Positions 21,405 to 34,304 of a stretch of 64,000 nt of DNA are shown piece by piece. The translations under genes were made by a program, and so were the position numbers. The notes under the pieces were generated by a model that saw only the letters and a program-made list of their open reading frames with translations, had not been told where the DNA came from and ran no database searches. The DNA comes from Axinella damicornis (lineage: Eukaryota > Porifera > Demospongiae > Axinellida > Axinellidae), in NCBI GenBank assembly GCA_963931865.1, contig OZ007513.1, forward strand, positions 10,875,467 through 10,939,466, in the 5' to 3' direction. How positions within the stretch are numbered: the stretch's first letter is position 1; the number at the start of each line of letters is the position of its first letter.

Positions 21405-21801
21405 ACAACTTCATCAACAGTTTTTTAACTTGTGTGTGCTGAATATAATATGACGCTGTTCTTTATTGGATGTATGTGATATTCATGATTGTGGTGTGCG
21501 GTCACTTAGTGTTGGGTTTGGTGAATCGTTTATTACTTACTTCACCATACTAATTGCTGTCTTGTATAGTCTGCGTTTCATCATTATTACTGTAAAGAGG
21601 CAACACTACATGTATACCACATGACAAGTCATGACCTTGATCAATGTCAGTTAACACATTACCTACTACTGCAAACAGCTTAAAGAAGCAGAAGAACATG
21701 TACAAAGTATTAATGCCTAATATTAAACCTCCTATATAAATTCTTATGGGCTTACAATGTACATATGGGTACCTTCCGGGCTCATTTGGCTGCAGTCTAT
21801 A
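21405..21801. other. Annexin 3' flank
   Basis: No coding content recognised. It includes one copy of the internal sequence of the CTCTTTACCAACC family (about 21676-21760: CAGCTTAAAGAAGCAGAAG ... ATAAATTCTTATGGGCTT). Confidence 0.5.
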
Positions 21802-21908
21802 GCTAGCCGCTAGCCCCTCTCCGCCTGGCCGGTCAATTGGGGGCGCGTGGAGCGCGGCTTCGCCGCGCGCCCCCAATTTACCGGCCGGGCGGAGAGGGGC
21901 TAGCAGCT
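21802..21908. mobile_element. Second foldback family, near-perfect hairpin
   Basis: GCTAGCCGCTAGCCCCTCTC and complement flank GC-rich arms CCGGTCAATTGGGGGCGCG, meeting at GCGCGGCTTCGCCGCGC. Confidence 0.85.
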
Positions 21909-22343
21909 ACACTGATTTGGCTGCTACAGGGTGCAATGGGTTTTAACCCTTTAACCACCGAATTCTTCCCACCAAGACAACACATTTTCATGCATTCAGC
22001 GCACACCACTTTCGTAGGTACTCCTCTCCTGATCCTGCAGCATTCGCTCCTCAGCGGCCAAACTTGGTGGGGCCCGCACACATGGAGACCCCTCTGGCAA
22101 TACTATTCATGACACCCACAAGCCCAGCAATCGGAGGTCAAAGGTGGATGTCAGCCGGATTTTCGCCCAGCATTTCCCTAAACTTGGACCAGATCTGACT
22201 GATGGCAAACCTTACACCACCAATTTGCATGTTTTCTTGAGGCCCTGGGTGGGGTCTATGAATATCATTAGAATCAAAAATCCTCGGGTCAATGAATCTC
22301 ATTTTAAAAAAAACACCCACGACAGGCGAAGGGGAGGCTGCTG

Positions 22344-22372
22344 CCCCCCCCCCCCCCCCCCCCCCTTTCGAT

Positions 22373-22405
<33 letters not shown>
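22344..22405. repeat. Two poly-C runs (22 and 32 bases)
   Basis: C runs at 22344-22365 and 22374-22405 are separated by TTTCGATA. Confidence 0.9.
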
Positions 22406-22406
<1 letters not shown>

Positions 22407-22701
22407 CTTCTACGTTTAGTGGGGGAAGCGCACCGAAATCTGACCAAATTTTTGAGTTCATCCCTCAAAGTCGTCCCTAGGCCCTCTGAAGCCTTTTTGG
22501 ACTGACGAGAAGCCCTACAAGTGCATAGGGTCTAAATGACGTCTATAGATGTCAATGGGGCTTAAATGGTTAACTTAAAGTATAATATTGTGCACTGATG
22601 AACTGCATGTTATTATTATATGCCTGCATCGCTGATTACAAATGTGTCACTAGACGAGTGAATCAGTGATGTTTCACAGTACACTTTAAAATAATAATAA
22701 T

Positions 22702-22741
22702 TAGCCTCGTTCCCAGGCCTACGTGGCCTGGGAACGAGGCT
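22702..22741. mobile_element. Minimal foldback element (40 bp)
   Basis: Two 18-bp ends, TAGCCTCGTTCCCAGGCC and its complement, are separated by only TACGT. There is no inner arm at all. Confidence 0.88.
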
Positions 22742-22829
22742 TGGTATTTATGTATCCTACAACTATAATATCGCACATGCATGAAGCATGTCTACAAGTT
22801 CATGTAAAAATTACAAACACAATGCATAA

Positions 22830-22940
22830 AGTTCATTCTTTATTTACTACTCCGCAGTGAGGGTACAATGTACAAGGTTTACATTGTAAACCTTGTACCC
22901 TCACAGCGGAGTACTATCAGAACTCAATAAAGAATGAACT
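22830..22940. repeat. Imperfect palindrome with near-perfect core
   Basis: AGTTCATTCTTTATT faces AATAAAGAATGAACT. Inside, ACTCCGC-GTGAGGGTACAA is mirrored around GTTTACATTGTAAAC. It is a foldback unrelated to the TAGCCTCG family. Confidence 0.9.
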
Positions 22941-23236
22941 ATTTTCTGTTCTACTATACTGCTCTGGAGTTTATCCTATCAGGGAAGGGGTCTCTCGTTT
23001 CAACAGTGGAACTTATGGATGAAATCAGGGGTTTGATTGCCCATGTGGGTGCAGTGCATGCATGTAGGAATCTTGTTGGCTAATTCGGTCCTGTGCAGAA
23101 TACCGGACTGTGCATTGTGAATGGGCTAACAACTGAAGAATTGTGCAACATATTACTGACCCGGCCCACATGCCTCACTAGTTTGAGCCAGCTAATATGT
23201 GAACGCATCAAGTAAAAACGGAACATTACGCACGTC

Positions 23237-23386
23237 TTAACTCTTTACCAACCATAAGAAACAGCTTAAAGAAGCAAAAACCCTGTATTAAAGTATAACG
23301 CCTAGTATTAAAACCCCCATATAAATTCTTATGGGCTTATGGGAGCTCATGACGGCTTTTGCAGTCATTGGTTGGTAAAGAGTTAA
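23237..23386. mobile_element. 150-bp inverted-repeat element (TTAACTCTTTACCAACC ends)
   Basis: TTAACTCTTTACCAACCA at the left and TTGGTTGGTAAAGAGTTAA at the right bound an interior with CAGCTTAAAGAAGC and TATAAATTCTTATGGGCTTA. Related pieces occur near 21676, 37845, 43090, 43725 and 54360. Confidence 0.85.
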
Positions 23387-23810
23387 TGTGGGGAATTGTC
23401 CAAATTGTGTAAAAATGCATTACACCCCGCTTTGAAAAAAATGCTTCAATACCTACATTCAGAACCTTCTATAACACATTTTGCATGTTCCATTTGTATT
23501 TGATGCGTTCACACATAGGAATTAAACTGCAGAGATCACTCTGTGGAGCATGCATGCCATATATAGTCTGCTCATACGTTTATATGTATGACTGTATGTG
23601 TGTGCATGAAGGCGCATAGTGGTATTTTCACTGATGAGAGCTGGCCACTGTATAGTGGCCAAAGCGTCTGTTTGAAATATTTATTCGAATAAGCCACCAA
23701 GGTTTCAAAGTAAGGCTGATAAGCTGTGAACATCAATGTTAGTAAGTTACTGCAATATACAATACTTGTACAAAGAACGGAATGTCATTGTCCAATGCAG
23801 TTAATGAATA

Positions 23811-26800
23811 TTAGCTACAGCATTCGTTTGATTCACGGAAGTTTCCACTGAAGATGTAACGCATCCTGGCAAACAAGAAGTATCCGGCCCCAAACCCGAG
23901 GATCACAGAGAGGAAGAGCCAGACGTTGAAGGTCATGGCCACCAGCATCAAGAGGTAGCCAGTGCCGATCTGGATGACATGGAGGACAGACTGCAGAATG
24001 TGCATCCCAATATCCACCGAGTAGTGCTGCAAACTGGATGTATAGAGTAAAGAACCGATCATCAGACACTTTATCATGCAATACTTCAGGGTACACTAAC
24101 ACAACGTGTTGAGACTACCATCCACAAAGCAACCCGCATTTTCGTAGACCTAGTAGTTTTGGTGTTATGGTTTCAAATATGTTGGGCTCCAAAACCTCAT
24201 TCGTCATCACTTGCATGGCCTCTAACTTCAGACACCTACGCATCTGCTACACGAAAGGCAGGACGAATACAGAAACTGGTTGCCCTGCCCCTTGCGAACT
24301 AGGTCATCCAACGTACCATAGGTGACTCTTCTACTCTCAAGTTTTGATCGCAGGCAGACCGACCTGAATAGTCATTTTCGGACATTCAATCAAAGGAAAA
24401 CTTGTGCAATTGTGCCAGACTATACTGCATAACGAGCTGTCTCGATTTATTCAACTAGGTGCATGGTTCAACTCTCACACTTGTCAGTTCGAATCCAGCA
24501 CGGTTTGGTTGAAATCTGGTGACCAATGGTGTCCGACAATCGGTAATTCACTCTACTTGCTAACAGTGGAGATGATGTATACCAATAATGAAAGCAGTTT
24601 GTGGCTCCTTGCATAGTCAAAGCATGAGCAGGTAGTATACTGTGGGATGCTGAAGTGCTAGCTGAATAGAAAACTGTGTTGAATTGCTAGCTGAATAAAA
24701 ACTGCAAGTGTGAACAGCTGTGAAAGTGTCCATCACACCATTTACACAACCAGCTTTAAGTTAGTGATTTGATGCAAAAATGAATTCGATTTTGACACAG
24801 TCTTTGCAAGAAATCATGAAACTACTCTCCTTTGAATGTACTCACCATTTGGATTTTAGCAGGTTGGCAAAGCCTAACACCGGTTCGTGGGTTTTCTTGC
24901 TTGGGCATTTGCAGGCAACGTCATTCATGCCAAGCTCAAACGTTCCAGCCTTGTCTATCTTGGACATTTCATCCCCATCAGATTTGCAACGACGTTTTCT
25001 TTCTTTTTGTTTCTTTACTGCTACATAGAGCAGTAACTCTCGCAGTGTCTTCAGGGCCTCGTAGATGACAGCCAGGAAAAACACAAAGATTGCAGCCCCG
25101 ATTAACCCTGCAATGCAGTCCAGGGGTATATACAGTGAGAGATCAAGTTAGTACCCACAAATACTAGTTAGTGACCTTAAGGTACATGTCAGTGAGGCTA
25201 CTGGCAGGCAGCAATGTTTCACCTGCAGGAGTGGTGATTTGCCAGGAATCAAACAACAGCTCCAGATTATGGCCAAAGTAGAATGAAGTGAGATGTCCCA
25301 CCTGTGGTTTGGAAATGCATAACAATGTACATTATTCCAGTTTTTCACACACTTGGCCCAACCCCAGTACATCGCCTACAGTATGCGTCTTCAAAAAGAG
25401 AGCTGCTTCACAAGGGCCAGTTCCTTTCCCAAACGCAAGGTGAAGGAAGACATGCGCATATCAAAACCGTACCAAACGAATGTGCCTACAAAGATTCCAT
25501 GAGCAACTGTGTCTGATCCTTGATGCTTGGTCATGAAAATACTCGGATTGTAAATCTCATAGACTCAACGGTTCGTGGCTTCCAACCCTTAGTCCATGCT
25601 TGCAGGTGAGGTACCTGAATCGAACGTACTGTGTGCATGCTCAATAGAACTGGCACACAGCACACCCAAGAAGAGCTCTCGGAAAAAATCATTGCACAAT
25701 CTACGTACCTGCTAGCTTAGCTACATGTAAACACAGCCACAGTGTGAATATCGTAGTCGCTCATTATTAGGTGGAAATCTCCTTAGGAAGGAAACACCGT
25801 ATAGCGCTTATATTTCGCGGGTCTACATTTTCGCGAATTTAGCGAATTACAGGTCATTCGCGAAATTATTTCAACGAACATTTTGTGCGCCTACAGCTAC
25901 GTGGACAGTATATTCCAGCGTACGCGCGCGACAGCTAGCTTGATGGCTCTGTTTGTGTACTTCAACAGTGAGGATGGACAGTAGTCGAAGTGTATGCTTC
26001 CCGATCCACATGGAGAGTTCTCCCAAGAGGTACCATCTGACATGTGCGATATCTGCCAATACTGAAGCAGCCAGCTCGATCCGGCGAAGGTTAGGGGAAC
26101 GCCCAGGTATCTGAAAATGAACTCTGAGAGCGTCGAAGTGGGGAAGTGGGGAAGAGAGTGTCGCAGAATACAACGCACCGACGAAGTGGTCTGTGGTATA
26201 GTTCAGCGCGCACGGAAGTCTTCGAGTGCATGCAGTATAGTACACCATGCCCATTGTGTGGGCGTGGCGTTTTACCGCAAAATTTTTTCAACGAAATGTT
26301 CTCAAAGAGCAATTCGCGAAAATTTAGACCCGCGAAATATAAGCGCTATACGGTATGTACCTATAAGTGAGATGTACTTAATTTCAAGTAACATTCCTTG
26401 AATAGGAAGTGCGCTTGATTTTCAATTATAGCTTCTTCCACTCGGCACGGTCGAAATTGCAGTGTTTCTGGAAGAATGCTTCTAAAGAGCAGCTTGGACG
26501 AGATCCAAACCTGTGCCCAACAGCTCCAAAGGCTGCAAGGCGCCTGCAGTTATCACTTCCATACTCCAAATAGGCTAACTTAGACGCCTTGTCTACAGGA
26601 TTCATAAGCTGTTGAGACTGTAGTAGTAGCATCCTCATTATAATATTATGTATTGGACGTGTCTGAATCCCACAGAGTTCATGGGTCAACCTCTAACCTA
26701 TATTAAATCTCAAAATGACCTTGCTTTCCTACTTACGCATGAGCTAACTTGGACTCAGGAATTAGTCTATATGGGGTTCTGGACCGCACTGACAGTTGCA

Positions 26801-29304
26801 CTTCCACTGAATAAGTTTCTTGTGGTCAAAAGACCAATGCACTCAGGTGAAACCATACTGACTGCTGGAACTGATTATCAATGTTTTTACAGCAGGGTAC
26901 ACGGTTGTTGTTATGGCATTGACCTTCAAGGGTGGGGATAGTGTGATTTGGACTTCAGGGTACTATAACATCAAAAAATACATTACGTTGTGGCACGAGC
27001 CTGAGCAAGCTTGGCACATGCGAGAACACGACTTACATTACATGATCTCAGATTACACTTCTTCTGTTTGTTGACATGTAGTCAACGTACAGTCCTAGTT
27101 GCCAAGGCTCTAATGGCACAAAACCGGCAGAGTGTTTGAACTTCCGAATAGGTCTAATTTGGATAACAAATTCAGGCCTAATACATTAGATATTCTTCTC
27201 CATCCCGATTGAAACACTGCCTAGCACATCAATGTAATTATGTTATCAGGTTTTGAAACTGCATGTAGAGAGCTATGGCTACCGTTATACTTAGTCCCCA
27301 TTCTGATTATTGTTTCCACACCAGCTCTTAGTAGACACGATGCATTAAGAGTGCTCTATACTGCAGACATAGCAACTGCTGCAATCAAGCTACGTTCCCA
27401 AGCTCAGCTTTGCTGGCAATAAGCAAAGGAATTGGTTTACGAAACAGATTTGAAGGGGGCACTCCCTGTTAGTGCTCTGAACGCACAGGCATGGGCTGGG
27501 TGTTACTAAACCTCATGCATCATACTCCACAGACCTGTGACCAAGCATCAGCTCTAAAACGTTCAGGGCAGCATTAAATTTTATGCAAGTTCTGGCCTTG
27601 TCAATTCAATACCAAACACATGCAGTGTAGCCATCGATTCTTCCAGGAGCGCATAATGAGGTCCTGATTCTTCCTACTTCCGCACACAAATGTTAGCTAA
27701 TGCATGATATCAATGCATCACTACTGTTTACGCTAGCAGTGGACACTGTTTATGCTATAGCAGTAGATACCGCTTCAGCTGTTGCTTATACAAACAGTTC
27801 TCTTGAGAAGGCAACCCACCACTTCCTCCTGGACAAAGACCTATTGCTTCACAAGCTGCTCTTTTGAGAATCAACCATCACTTCCTCAGCAGAGAAAGAC
27901 CTATAGTGCTTGTTCTCTTGAGAGCAAACCCATCACTTCCTACTAAAGGTCAATTGCTCATTCTCTGCTTGAGCAAACCCATGCATCACTTCCTCCCAGA
28001 CAAAGACCTACTGCTTGTTCTCTTGACAGCAAACCCTCACTTCCTCCCAGACAAAGACCTACTGCTGCTTGCACAAGCTGTTCTTTTGAGATCCAATTTA
28101 ACTAGCCCAAAGAAATGTTACAGGATGCAGACTTGTGCAAGAGGAGGTACACAGAAACAGCTGATGCGAAAACGTCTCTATGAAATCTATACCCAACATG
28201 AGCCTTGACACTGGGTCAGCTGTGCAACTGCCAATTAGGGCTTAGTTGATTGACAACAGGCAATGCACAATGTCATCACAGAACATACATCCTACTTCAA
28301 AAGCCCAAGTTGGAGTGGGTTTTTGTGCAGAGTAATGACAGCAGTGACAATACCTACTATCGAAGGAGATCAAGCAGCACTAGCCTCGTTCCCAAGCCCG
28401 CACCTTGCACAAAAACGTGGAGGGCCTGCATGGTATCTTTCCTCACATGCGTTACCAACGTGGTAGAAAGATCTTGAATGTGGGTGCACTGGGGTCAGAA
28501 CAGCAAGAAGAGCTAAAGTAGGTAACTTACCACATCTAGTGGGGGGTGACTGACATACAGTTGGTTGAATGATACGTGAAACAGCTTCTCTGTCACTTAC
28601 ATCTGAGGAAAGATACCATGTTCTCCCCGCTTTTCGATACTGCTACCGAAAAAGCTGGGCAGGGGCTGGGAAACGAGGCTATAGAGCAGCACATGATTGC
28701 AGAATCACAATTTGGCGTTTACTTCATGCACAAGTTTAAGTGTATTATTCAGCTGAAGAAGGCCTCCTAGGCCGAAAAGTTCGGTTTTACAGTAGTTTCA
28801 AGTGCTACGTTTAATGCTCCCACAACTTCCACATACCACCATTGTTTGATTAGCACAGTTGACTACCAACACTTACAAGACCCGAGAATAAATGAAAACT
28901 ATACACCCCTCTTGCTGCAGTAGCAGGATATACAGGTAGAGAACTATACTGCCGTGCTCCCTTCCAGTTGCAACTGATTGTAATCTCAGGGCCCATCAGT
29001 GAGCTAAATGTCTGGTAAATCTTGCAAGTGCAAATACATGTACACGGGAATACCCTGAGTATAGTATACATAATTGATTTCTGTAGGATTCTATAGCCCG
29101 GTATAGGCTTGTAACCAGCTAGCTATTAGTACGTACCTGTCCAGCGCCGTGACTGGCGTGATCCATCATACCGGTGCCTGTGTGGTCGGTTCCCATCGTC
29201 GTATTGGTCATATTTATCATTGAATGGTTCGTCATAGAGTGGTTCGTCATCAAGTGGTTCCCCATGTCTGGCATATGGCCGCCGTGTCCGCCGTGGTGGC
29301 TCAT
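23811..29304 (-). CDS. CTR-type copper transporter, copy 1
   Basis: Four exons on the minus strand: 29137-29304, 25223-25301, 24846-25107, 23811-24033; phases agree; 243 residues. Exon 1 encodes a Met/His-rich extracellular copper-capturing domain (MSHHGGHGGHMPDMGNHLMT, then NHSM repeats). Exon 2 gives VGHLTSFYFGHNLELLFDSW (start of TM1). Exon 3 completes TM1 (GAAIFVFFLAVIYEALKTLR) and the basic, cysteine-containing loop. Exon 4 carries TM2 with the M-x3-M copper filter (YLLMLVAMTFN) and TM3 with G-x3-G helix packing (GFGAG). The tail ends ECCS, where a Cys pair replaces the usual HCH. Ctr proteins form trimers that import Cu(I) across plasma or endosomal membranes. A sister gene follows at 32137-34304. 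Confidence 0.93.
25796..26354. mobile_element. 559-bp inverted-repeat element (ACCGTATAGCGC ends)
   Basis: ACCGTATAGCGCTTATATTT at the left is mirrored at the right, and the match continues through CGCGGGTCTA and TTCGCGAA (about 40 bp, one or two differences). The ACCGTA start is shared with the element at 9503-10071. It encodes no recognisable transposase. Confidence 0.88.
27800..28095. repeat. Degenerate tandem repeat, ~50-60-bp unit
   Basis: Repeated CACTTCCTCC(CA)GACAAAGACCTA-TGCTTGTTCTCTTGA-AGCAAACCC in about five diverged copies. Apparent ORFs across it (ANPSLPTKG, ANPHFLPDKD) are by-products. Confidence 0.75.
28381..28682. mobile_element. Foldback halves 300 bp apart (possible composite or broken copy)
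   Basis: TAGCCTCGTTCCCAAGCC at 28381 and GGGCTGGGAAACGAGGCTA ending near 28682 face each other. The right half keeps an AAAAAGCTGGGC arm. The DNA between them is unrelated. Confidence 0.55.
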
Positions 29305-29617
29305 GGTGCTCTCACTTTCTGGCTTGCAGAGACGACTTTCGCGTAGTGTGCGGCAATTCCGAGTTCCGTGCTCACTGGTCTTGGAACGAGGCTCAGAGTA
29401 CAACTGATCTGACCAATCAGTTCTTAGAAATCCAGTATGTTGGAATGCGTGAACAACAGTACGATACCCATGCACAAATTGATTTCCTGCAACAGCCTAA
29501 AAGTTTCTGTATAATTATATGAACCACACGAAATCAAATCATTCTGTGTTAGTATGATAACAGACCTTATGCTAAAGCTGCATGGTCTGTAGCTATAACC
29601 GTGAATGCTTAGTAAGC

Positions 29618-29717
29618 TAGCCTCGTTCCCAGGCCTCCACGCCCAGCTTTTGTCGCTAGCAGTACACTAGCTTTTCATACTGCAAGCGACAAGCATGAAG
29701 GCCTGGGAACGGGGCTA
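29618..29717. mobile_element. Foldback element, CCACGCCCAGC-arm subclass
   Basis: TAGCCTCGTTCCCAGGCC with arms CTTTTGTCGC-AGTA and ACTGCAAGCGACAAG; the right end is GGCCTGGGAACGGGGCTA. Confidence 0.88.
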
Positions 29718-32136
29718 TAGTAGCCGCTAACTATAAGCCAGAACACGTGAGCATGCAGAACATAATAATATAGTTGATTCAGAGGTGAATGGTTGCCTCC
29801 ATGCATCTGCTCCGGGTGTCTGCCATTTGCAGTGGAAACTGCAGCAGGTCCTACCATCATGCAACTATATACGGCTCCCAACTGCCACTATATACCCCTT
29901 ACTATAATCCTGGCCATACTGATCAGCCTAGTAGCTATAGCCAGGAGATAACTTTACCATGGCCTTTTGACTTCAAAACTATAATCAACTACAATGTTTG
30001 GAAGTTAATATTAAAATTGACTTTTGCCTTATATTGACACCCTTGTACATGTAATTATAGGCCATTTTCTAAAACTAGGACTAATAGCGCTTGGGATAAT
30101 TAGCTATAGCTAGTAGCTAAAATGGGTTCAGTTTGCTAAAGCTCTCAAAATGGGTAACTTACTACAGAAAGCACTTTCAGTTTTGACTAACCACACATTT
30201 TGGTGTGAGTAAATTCACAGACTATAATGAAGTGCATGGTTTGCTAAAAATCACTTTCACTTTATAATGATTGACATTTCAGTAGTGCAAATAGATATGC
30301 CACTTGCCACAGCTTGGATGCATGGAGGCTATAGCTAGCTAACCATGTTAAGGGATAACGTGATCATGTGGTGCACATGCTTTCATGGGTTATTAAACAT
30401 CTGCTAAGCACCCAGTCTAAACTGTGATTATACACTGATGCCTTCTTGTTCGTGACTAATAAGTCACTGATGAGTCACTGAGAATGTTTATTAGCTAGTA
30501 TGATTCTGTAGTTTTTATATGCAAGCTAGACTTTCTAATCCATGGGATTGGGAGTTGGGATAGATATAGACCCGCCCTCTTCTGTGCATATTGCACACAG
30601 GACATAGGCATGCAGGGGGACACTGAGTACGAGTGTTGAATGTATAGACTGCATGGTGTCATGTATATATAAGGGTGATGGAATTTGGGATGTATGAAGC
30701 TTTTCCGATTGTGTGCAATCCCACAATGCTCATCTCTGCAATTGCCTTCACACAGCCGAGTTTTAGAAAAACGGATCTGTACTGCCTTAGGTTTATGTTT
30801 AGTTATTAAATTCAGTGCAGGGCCGTAGGAGTAGGTGCGGCAGGTGCAGCGGCCGCTGTGTGCGCCATTGCGCTGCCACGATTTCATCGCTCAAAGCGCT
30901 CTCAGCCTGACCAAACTAAAATTGCTTCCTACAGGCCTGCAGTGTGTTTACATGTATGCTCTACTTCTTTGTAGAATCAGTGCAAAAATGTGGCTCTTTT
31001 ACTGAGAACATAATTCTGCGTGGTTCAGACTCTGCATGCATGGCACTGATATCTCTAACCCTCTCCTTCGATCTCTCTGCTCAGAGGCCTTTTGCCAGCT
31101 GCTCACCTCAGCCTGGAGCACCCGTTGAACAGTTCACTCACTTCATTCACAGTTCACGCTCTCTCTCCAGTCCTGACAACCATACAAGAGGTTGTAGCTA
31201 ATTGCCATAGCAACAATTTAGGATTGTGCTAGCTAGTTCTTAATCACATAGAAATGTAAGGCACCTGTATTTCAAGCTGAAATGACAATGTGTTATTAGG
31301 CTATGAACTTCGCTGCACCCCTAGCTAACTATACTGAACAGCTAGCGTTAAAGATGGGATGGCAGTGACCCTCCCAGCTAGCCCACGTGTGATATATGGA
31401 AGCGATCCACGCTGGGGTTGGTTTGGGTCTGGGGCCAAGATTAGTACTATAATATAGCTTGACACAGGTCAGGCAAAAGAATGGCGTGCACAATACTGAG
31501 AGGTTAGATAACTCCAGCGTATTTTTGTGGATTCAATGCAAAAATATGGGCAGTTAATCTTTCAGTTTATTTTACAGTACATGTAGCTATATGGCTACTG
31601 CACGCTTCGATCAGACTCAAGTTCCTAGGGTTTTTTTTTGTTCCTGTACTGGATAATTATCAATGCTGACAACTGTTCTAGTATACATTGCTTTCTTCTG
31701 CATCTGTGTATCACTTCCTGTCCGCCATTTACTAGCTAATACGTATTCATCGGTGGATGTAATGACCTCTTCTTGTTCTTGGCTGATGAGTGTGGGGGAG
31801 GTAGTCTCTGAACCATTTCTCTATCGTATAACACATGATGTACACTGAGGGTGGAATGTACACACTTGTACTATGAATATGCAGAGAATGTGGGACATTA
31901 TTACAGATGTATAAGGGACATTAAAGTTAGTTTTTGGGGGCGGAATCTACCCTGCATATCTTTATCTTTGCAACTGTATTCTTGCAAACAGATCCAGTTA
32001 CAAAATTTCAACAATACAAAATAATCGCTGCCAGTTTAGAACCAATCAAATGTACTACTACGGTCGACTGCAAACAACATACGATACTTCTTACACAAAG
32101 AACATACTGTCATTGTCCAATGTAGTTAATGCAGAC
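29718..32136. other. Spacer between the copper transporter genes
   Basis: No exon can be supported. A 130-codon minus-strand ORF at 30495-30887 has irregular composition and no recognisable motif. A piece like the 40174-40295 element (CACGCTGGGGTTGGTTTGGG) lies near 31410. Confidence 0.5.
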
Positions 32137-32409
32137 TTAACTACAGCATTCATTTGATTCACGGAAGTTTCCACTGAAGATGTAACGCATCCTTGCAAAG
32201 AAGAAGTATCCGGCTCCAAACCCGAGGATCACAGAGAGGAACAGCCAGACGTTGAAGGTCATGGCCACCAGCATCAGGAGGTAGCCAGTGGCGATCTGGA
32301 TGACATGGAGGACGGACTGCAGAATGTGCATCCCAATATCCACCGAGTAGTACTGCAGACTGGCCATACGCTTGCTAGATAGTTAGATAGATAGATAGAT
32401 AGATGGATG

Positions 32410-32459
<50 letters not shown>

Positions 32460-34304
32460 TGCAGCAAGAGTAGATGGTATTAATGAGTCTGTTTTTGATT
32501 ATCACATGTACTTTATTTTCTCACCATTTTGAACTTGGGAGGCTTGCAAAGCCGACCACTGGTTGAGGGGTTTCCTTTTCTGGGCACTTGCAGGGGGTCT
32601 CGCACATGCCCAGCTCGCACGTTCCGGCTTTATCAACCTTTGCCATTTCACCCCCACTGCACTGACACCGAGTCTTCATCTGCTTCCGTTTCCTTAAGGC
32701 AGCATAGAGCAGGTACTCCCGCAGTGTCTTCAGAGCCTCGTAGATCACGGCCAGAAAGAACACGAAGAACGCAGCCCCAACTAGCCCTGTAATAGAGCAG
32801 TAATTTAATCATCAACCCAATCCACATGTCATCATGGTGATATGGTAGTCATGCATACACTCATTTCTATCACTGGATCAACAATCAATAATAATATTCG
32901 ATTAAATAACTGCACGACATCACTGTAAAAGTAGTGGGCATTACACCATATATGGTCTAAAGAAACAAGGGTGCTTTGCCTCCCAGGAAATTTGTGGTTA
33001 CCACTACAATTTTGCTTACATGCTACTACATTTTGGTTATATTTGCTGTTCCCACTGTAGTCCCAATATTAGTGAGCCCCCCAATAAGAGACTGCTTCCT
33101 GCTACAGACACAAAGAAAACATTGCTCACGCTTCATTGACACTGGAATGTTCACCACTTCCCCACTACATTCCAATACAAGGTTCTGGTTGTTTGGGAGG
33201 TTTTAACATTGTTTTCAACAGTAAGAAATAGCACAAGTGCATGCACCCAAACCACAGCTACATGCATGCTGTACCAAACACTTAGCAGCTACATTTCTAT
33301 TCCATCATCCATCCTATGCATTTTGCTCAACTCTATTTGGTGGATAATATAATCTACCTGCAGGAGTGGTGATTTGCCAGGAGACAAACAACAGCTCCAG
33401 ATTGTGACCAAAGTAGAACGAAGTGAGATGCCCCACCTGCGGTGGTTTGGAAAGATGCATTGTGTTAAACTCTGCATGCAAAGCTTTATAGCCATTGGTC
33501 ACACCAATGAACAGAAAGGGGGGAATGTCAATGGCTTTAATTCGTCATAAATGAGTACAAAGCACTTGCTCTGACACACTAGATATAGTTAGCCAGTGGC
33601 TGCCGATCTAAGGATATATAAGGATACATGACCATGATTGTGTTTGCAATGTCACAATGTAAACGGAAAGCCTGCTTGCACATGATTTTAGGTGCCTGTC
33701 CTGTAAGAGACCTAATTTTCACCACAATACTGTCTCAGCGTGCACAACACTGAACAAATGGTTCACTCCCAAGGCCATCCACCAGCTCCCCAGGCATTCG
33801 GCTTGCAGTACACAAAAACAAAACCTGGTGGGTGCCCATGGGAACGAGGATACCATGCTGTGCATGTGTATACACATCATTATGCATTGCCTGTACAGAC
33901 ACAGCTAGCATGCAGGGATTCTTGCAGTGAGTGCAGCAAGTACAAAATTATGTAAACATCGAATTCCAGCTGCAGTTATAATAGCTCATACAAGACGTTA
34001 AGATAAGATGCGGTGCTGCTTTTAATCGTCTGCATAGTGTAACACAATTTAGCTACAACGATCCATGCGGAATACATGCACGTGGACGTGCAATGCTTGC
34101 GAGCCCCGTCACTATTTTCCAGTGCTCCTACAGTCTTACTAGCATGCAGCTACGTACCTGTCCGCCGTGGCCTGCGTGACCTGTACCGGCGCCAGTATGC
34201 TCGGTTCCCATCATCGTGTGGTTCGTAGGGTTCATCGCCGTATGATTCATCATCGTGTGGTTTCCCATGCCCGGCATATGTCCGTGTCCGCCGTGGTGCG
34301 CCAT
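32137..34304 (-). CDS. CTR-type copper transporter, copy 2
   Basis: Exons on the minus strand: 34158-34304, 33358-33436, 32525-32786, 32137-32359. Exons 2-4 have exactly the same lengths (79, 262, 223) as copy 1; exon 1 is shorter (147 against 168), giving 236 residues. The ectodomain is MAHHGGHGHMPGMGNHTMMN and more His/Met/Gly. TM2 keeps YLLMLVAMTFN and TM3 keeps GFGAG. The loop has gained cysteines relative to copy 1 (RCQCSGGEM, GTCELGMCETPCKCPEK), which may bind copper in the cytosol (inference). The start at 34304 is the Met that aligns with copy 1; an in-frame ATG exists slightly upstream at 34322. Same orientation as copy 1, about 2.8 kb away: a tandem duplication. Confidence 0.93.
32376..32458. 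repeat. (GATA)n microsatellite
   Basis: About 20 GATA units with two GATG variants, in the last intron of copper transporter copy 2. Confidence 0.95.

Larger units (their letters stand above)
25302..29136 (-). other. Large first intron of copper transporter copy 1
   Basis: A 3.8-kb intron, against about 0.7 kb in the sister gene. It holds the inverted-repeat element at 25796-26354, degenerate repeats at 27800-28095 and foldback halves at 28381-28682. I see no supported exon; ORFs near 26426-26941 have no recognisable content. Confidence 0.6.

Noticed and set aside
24455..24510. tRNA-like GTTCGAATCC box
   Set aside because: The flanking bases do not form a T stem, and no acceptor or anticodon stem can be folded around it.
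27864..28208. 114-codon plus-strand ORF
   Set aside because: It lies over degenerate tandem repeats in an intron; the peptide repeats with the DNA.
30495..30887. 130-codon minus-strand ORF between the copper transporter genes
   Set aside because: No signal peptide, domain, splice support or homologous counterpart in the window.
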